A DNA stretch of 9,657 nt from Chlorobiota bacterium (GTDB taxonomy: Bacteria > Bacteroidota > Ignavibacteria > Ignavibacteriales > Ignavibacteriaceae), in contig RHKR01000357.1 of NCBI GenBank assembly GCA_008363265.1, positions 1 through 9,657 of the forward strand, written 5' to 3'. The notes below the pieces were generated by a model. The model made no database searches. It was not told the origin of the DNA and was given only the letters and a program-made list of their open reading frames with translations. This document shows positions 6,885-9,657 of this stretch, piece by piece; positions within the stretch are counted from its first letter, which is position 1, and each line of letters starts with the position of its first letter. Both the position numbers and the translations under genes were made by a program.

Positions 6885-6918
6885 GTTCTTAATTGCGAGG
6901 GCAAACAAAATTAAGAAC
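6885..6918. repeat. Perfect 10-bp inverted repeat upstream of kgd
   Basis: GTTCTTAATT (6885-6894) and AATTAAGAAC (6909-6918) are exact reverse complements separated by 14 bases. Symmetry stops at once on both sides (C/A outside, G/A inside). There is no following T run, so it is not a typical terminator, and no gene ends here. It lies between pdxH and kgd and would sit at or just after the candidate kgd transcription start. It is therefore best read as an operator for a dimeric regulator or as an mRNA hairpin in the leader (inference). Confidence 0.6.
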
Positions 6919-6972
6919 ATGGATACGCGAAAGATCATTCCAAAAATAATAAGAGTATTGCAATCATCATGA
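6919..6972 (+). CDS. Possible 17-codon leader ORF overlapping kgd start
   Basis: An ATG immediately after the inverted repeat opens MDTRKIIPKIIRVLQSS, which ends in TGA overlapping the kgd ATG as ATGA. The peptide is basic and has no known relative that I recognise. Four-base stop-start overlaps usually indicate translational coupling, which would make sense because kgd itself has little of a Shine-Dalgarno site (only AAGAG at a long distance). A chance ORF of this size is quite likely, so this is only a candidate. Confidence 0.2.
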   Translation: MDTRKIIPKIIRVLQSS

Positions 6973-9657
6973 GTGAAAACGGTTCACCCAAGGATAAACA
7001 ACAATTTGTTGAAGAATTTGGGTCAAACAGCTGGTTTGTTGAATATCTGTACGAAGAATATAAAGAGAATCCGGGCGCGGTGCCCGATCAGTGGAAGAAA
7101 TATTTTAACGGTGAAATAACCTCAGGGCAGATCGATCAGTCCCCTCAGACCGGAAGTGCAGCCGCTGTTACGGCTCCGGCGGCCAGACAGTTCCCTATGC
7201 CTCAGCCCCTTCCGGGTGATACCACAAAAGCACTCGCGGGCGGCGCGGCGAAGATAATCCAGAACATGGAGAGCTCGCTCACCATCCCCACCGCCACTTC
7301 GTTCAGAACCATAGCGGTAAAGATCCTCGAAGAGAACCGTATTCTCATCAATTCACACCTCGCCAAGAGAAAAATGGGGAAGGTAAGCTTCACCCACATG
7401 ATCGGCTGGGCGGTGGTGCAGGCTGCCAAATTCTTCCCCTCGATGAACAATGCATATTCAGAGAAGGACGGCAAGCCCGTTCTGATAACACGTGAGCACA
7501 TCAACCTCGGCCTCGCGATAGATATTGAAAGAAAAGACGGCTCCAGAAACCTGATGGTACCCAACATCAAAGCCGCCGAAACGATGGATTTTAAGAAGTT
7601 CTTCGAAACCTACGAAGACCTTGTGAAGAGGAGCCGACTCGGCCAGATCGACCCATCCGAGTTCATGGGTACAACCCTTTCACTCACAAACCCCGGCACA
7701 CTCGGCACTGTAACATCAGTACCAAGACTGATGATGGGGCAGGGGACGATAGTTGCCACGGGCGCCATCCAGTATCCCGCTGAATTCGTTGCTATGTCGG
7801 CTGAAGCCATATCCAACCTCGGCGTGAGCAAGGTTATGCAGATCACCAGCACCTACGATCACAGGATCATACAGGGTGCCGAGTCAGGCATGTTCCTCCG
7901 CAAGATCAGCGAAATGCTGATGGGCGAGGACGACTTCTACGAAATTATATTCGAAAGCCTCGGCGTTCCTCAGATCCCGCACAAGTGGCAAAGCGACACC
8001 GTGCCGGGCTTCAATCAGTCAACCGTCGGGTACGACGAAATAGCCAAGCAGGGAAGAGTGCGCCAGATGATCAACATGTTCCGCGTCCGCGGGCACCTGA
8101 TCGCCACAACCGACCCCCTCGGCAAGAACACCACTTACCACCACGAGCTCGATCCGCAATTCTATCAGCTCACCGTTTGGGATCTGGACCGCCAGTTCCT
8201 TACTCACGATTTCGGCGGGTACAAGACGGCGACACTTCGGAAAATTCTCGACAAGCTGCATAAAACCTACTGCGAGAATATCGGTGTTGAGTATATGCAC
8301 ATTCAGTCGAGCGATGAAAAAACGTGGTTGCAGAACAAAATGGAGCCCGTTGAGAACAAGCCAAACCTTGACAACGCGACCAAAAAGCAGATAATGCAGA
8401 AGCTGATCGAGGCTGAAAACTTCGAGCACTTTATCCATACGAAGTTTATAGGACACAAGAGATTCTCGATGGAGGGTCTCGAGTCAACCATTCCCGCGCT
8501 TGATCACCTCCTTACGATAGCGGCCGACAACAATGTCCGCGAGATCGTACTCGGAATGGCTCACCGCGGAAGGCTCAACGTCCTCACCAATATCGTCGGG
8601 AAGTCGTATGACTCGATACTCTCCGAATTTGAGGATATTGTTGATCCCGACTCAACCGCCGGATCGGGCGATGTGAAGTACCACCTCGGTGCGTTCAACA
8701 AGGTGAAAACCCGTTTCAGAAAAGAGATCGGCGTTTCGATCGCTTCAAATCCCGCGCCAAACAGACCAGAATGGGGGACACAGACAGGAAGCACATCATG
8801 CCTGTCCTCCTCCACGGTGACTCCGCCTTCGCAGGTCAGGGAGTTGTTGCCGAAACCATAAACCTTTCGCAGCTCGCAGGCTACAAAACGGGCGGCACGA
8901 TCCACATCGTTACCAACAATCAGATCGGCTTCACCACCACACCGGAAGAAGCGAGATCATCGGTATATGCTACTGACGTGGCGAAGATCGTTCAGGCTCC
9001 CGTCTTTCACGTGAACGGCGATGACCCCGAGGCTGTGCTGCACGTCATCAGGATCGCTTTCGATTACAGACAGAAATTCAACAAAGACGTGGTGATCGAT
9101 ATAGTCGGTTACCGCCGCCACGGTCACAACGAAGGTGATGACCCCGGATACACACAGCCGATACTCTACGCCAAGATCAAGCAGCATCCTTCGGTTACCA
9201 AACAGTATGGTAGAAAACTCGTGGCTGAGGGTGTGCTCACTGCAGAAGAGCTTAAGTCACTCGAGACGGATTACAACAAGAAACTTGACGATGCCCTCCA
9301 GATCGTGGTACAGAAAAAGAACCAGTTCAAAGGTGATATCCCGGCTGCCCTGATCAATCAAGAACGCCCGAGCGCGAGGAAGAGCCACAATACCGCGCTG
9401 ACCGAGAGTGAACTGAATGAATTGATGGTAAAGGGAAGCTCGCTCCCTGAAGGGTTTAACCTGCACCACAAACTCGTGAAATTCCTCGAAAAGAGGAAAG
9501 AGTTCGCCGCCGCCAAAGACGGTCTGGCCGACTGGGCAACCGCCGAGTTCGCCGCCTTCGCTTCCCTCGTGAAAGAGGGAACCCCCGTCCGCCTCAGCGG
9601 TCAGGACTGCGTTCGCGGTACTTTCACTCAGCGTCACATGGCTTTTACCGACGTGAT
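6969..9657 (+). pseudogene. kgd: Multifunctional 2-oxoglutarate decarboxylase/dehydrogenase E1 with fused E2 acyltransferase domain, frame broken, 3' end outside
   Basis: Central TCA-cycle enzyme that decarboxylates 2-oxoglutarate with thiamine diphosphate and passes the succinyl group on through a built-in E2-type domain. The N-terminal helix (FGSNSWFVEYLYEEYKENPG) is Kgd-like and is followed by a Pro/Ala linker. The acyltransferase domain spans about residues 88-335, with the active-site segment STYDHRIIQGAESG (His298). No lipoyl domain is present. The E1 part follows: RVRGHLIATTDPL, HHELDPQFYQLTVWDLDR, IGVEYMHIQ, GMAHRGRLN (His532) and KYHLG (His572). That 40-residue His-His spacing is the one known from mycobacterial Kgd. 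After IASNP (8739-8753) the frame changes. Sequence resumes with RAKQTRMGDTDRK (from 8753), then the cofactor motifs GDSAFAGQG (8816-8842) and NNQIGFTT (from 8915), then RRHGHNEGDDPGYTQP, and runs off the right edge. The expected SHLE..NPVVEG..V block (14 residues, by comparison with E. coli SucA and Kgd) is missing, about 43 bases. Roughly 900 of some 1,230 residues are seen. Confidence 0.93.

Noticed and set aside
8019..8456. 145-codon minus-strand ORF
   Set aside because: Antisense to kgd, where the sense strand encodes well-conserved E1 sequence.
8745..8770. Programmed frameshift in kgd
   Set aside because: The conserved 14-residue block is physically absent, so recoding could not restore the enzyme.
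1..9657. tRNA, rRNA, CRISPR, IS elements or attachment sites
   Set aside because: No cloverleaf, repeat-spacer pattern, transposase or terminal repeats were recognised on either strand.

Overview
The window is a stretch of bacterial chromosome of ordinary gene density. It probably comes from the Bacteroidota/Chlorobi superphylum, possibly an Ignavibacteria-like lineage. That placement is an inference from gene content: a Kgd-type E2-E1 fusion oxoglutarate enzyme outside an actinobacterial setting, a lipoprotein-type efflux adaptor, and A/T-rich leaders with weak Shine-Dalgarno sequences. No marker gene settles it. There are no rRNA or tRNA genes, CRISPR arrays or insertion sequences.

Layout. 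Positions 1-5271, all on the minus strand, hold a tripartite ABC-2 efflux operon. In transcription order it reads: TetR-family regulator, lipoprotein periplasmic adaptor (HlyD/YbhG type), ABC ATPase, TolC-like outer-membrane channel, second ABC ATPase, and ABC-2 permease running off the left edge. The set resembles the E. coli cecR-ybhG-ybhF-ybhS-ybhR operon. Here, however, the two ATP-binding domains that are fused in YbhF are separate genes on either side of the channel gene. The leader of tetR (5272-5340) carries four alternating GGAAAC/GGTTTC half-sites woven into a good sigma70-type promoter, a convincing autoregulatory operator.

Positions 5429-6168 (plus) hold a broken EamA/DMT-family transporter. 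It converges on pdxH, pyridoxamine 5'-phosphate oxidase (6186-6839, minus). Positions 6969-9657 (plus) hold the large, broken and right-truncated kgd gene, which joins an E2-type acyltransferase domain to a thiamine-diphosphate-dependent oxoglutarate decarboxylase/dehydrogenase. The pdxH-kgd gap carries a perfect 10-bp inverted repeat and a possible short leader ORF.

The strangest property of the window is damage. At four places (about 1085, between 4655 and 4707, 5611, and 8753) coding information is missing and the frame shifts. Conserved sequence is lost from one ABC ATPase, from the EamA protein and from Kgd, and the tetR stop and adaptor start appear to be lost together. The flanking protein sequence is well conserved on both sides of each break. 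Small assembly or sequencing deletions are therefore at least as likely as real pseudogenes, and three disrupted genes are labelled pseudogene only 'as sequenced'. I found no convincing undescribed system. The best biological leads are the operator array, the split and asymmetric ATPase pair, and the kgd leader.
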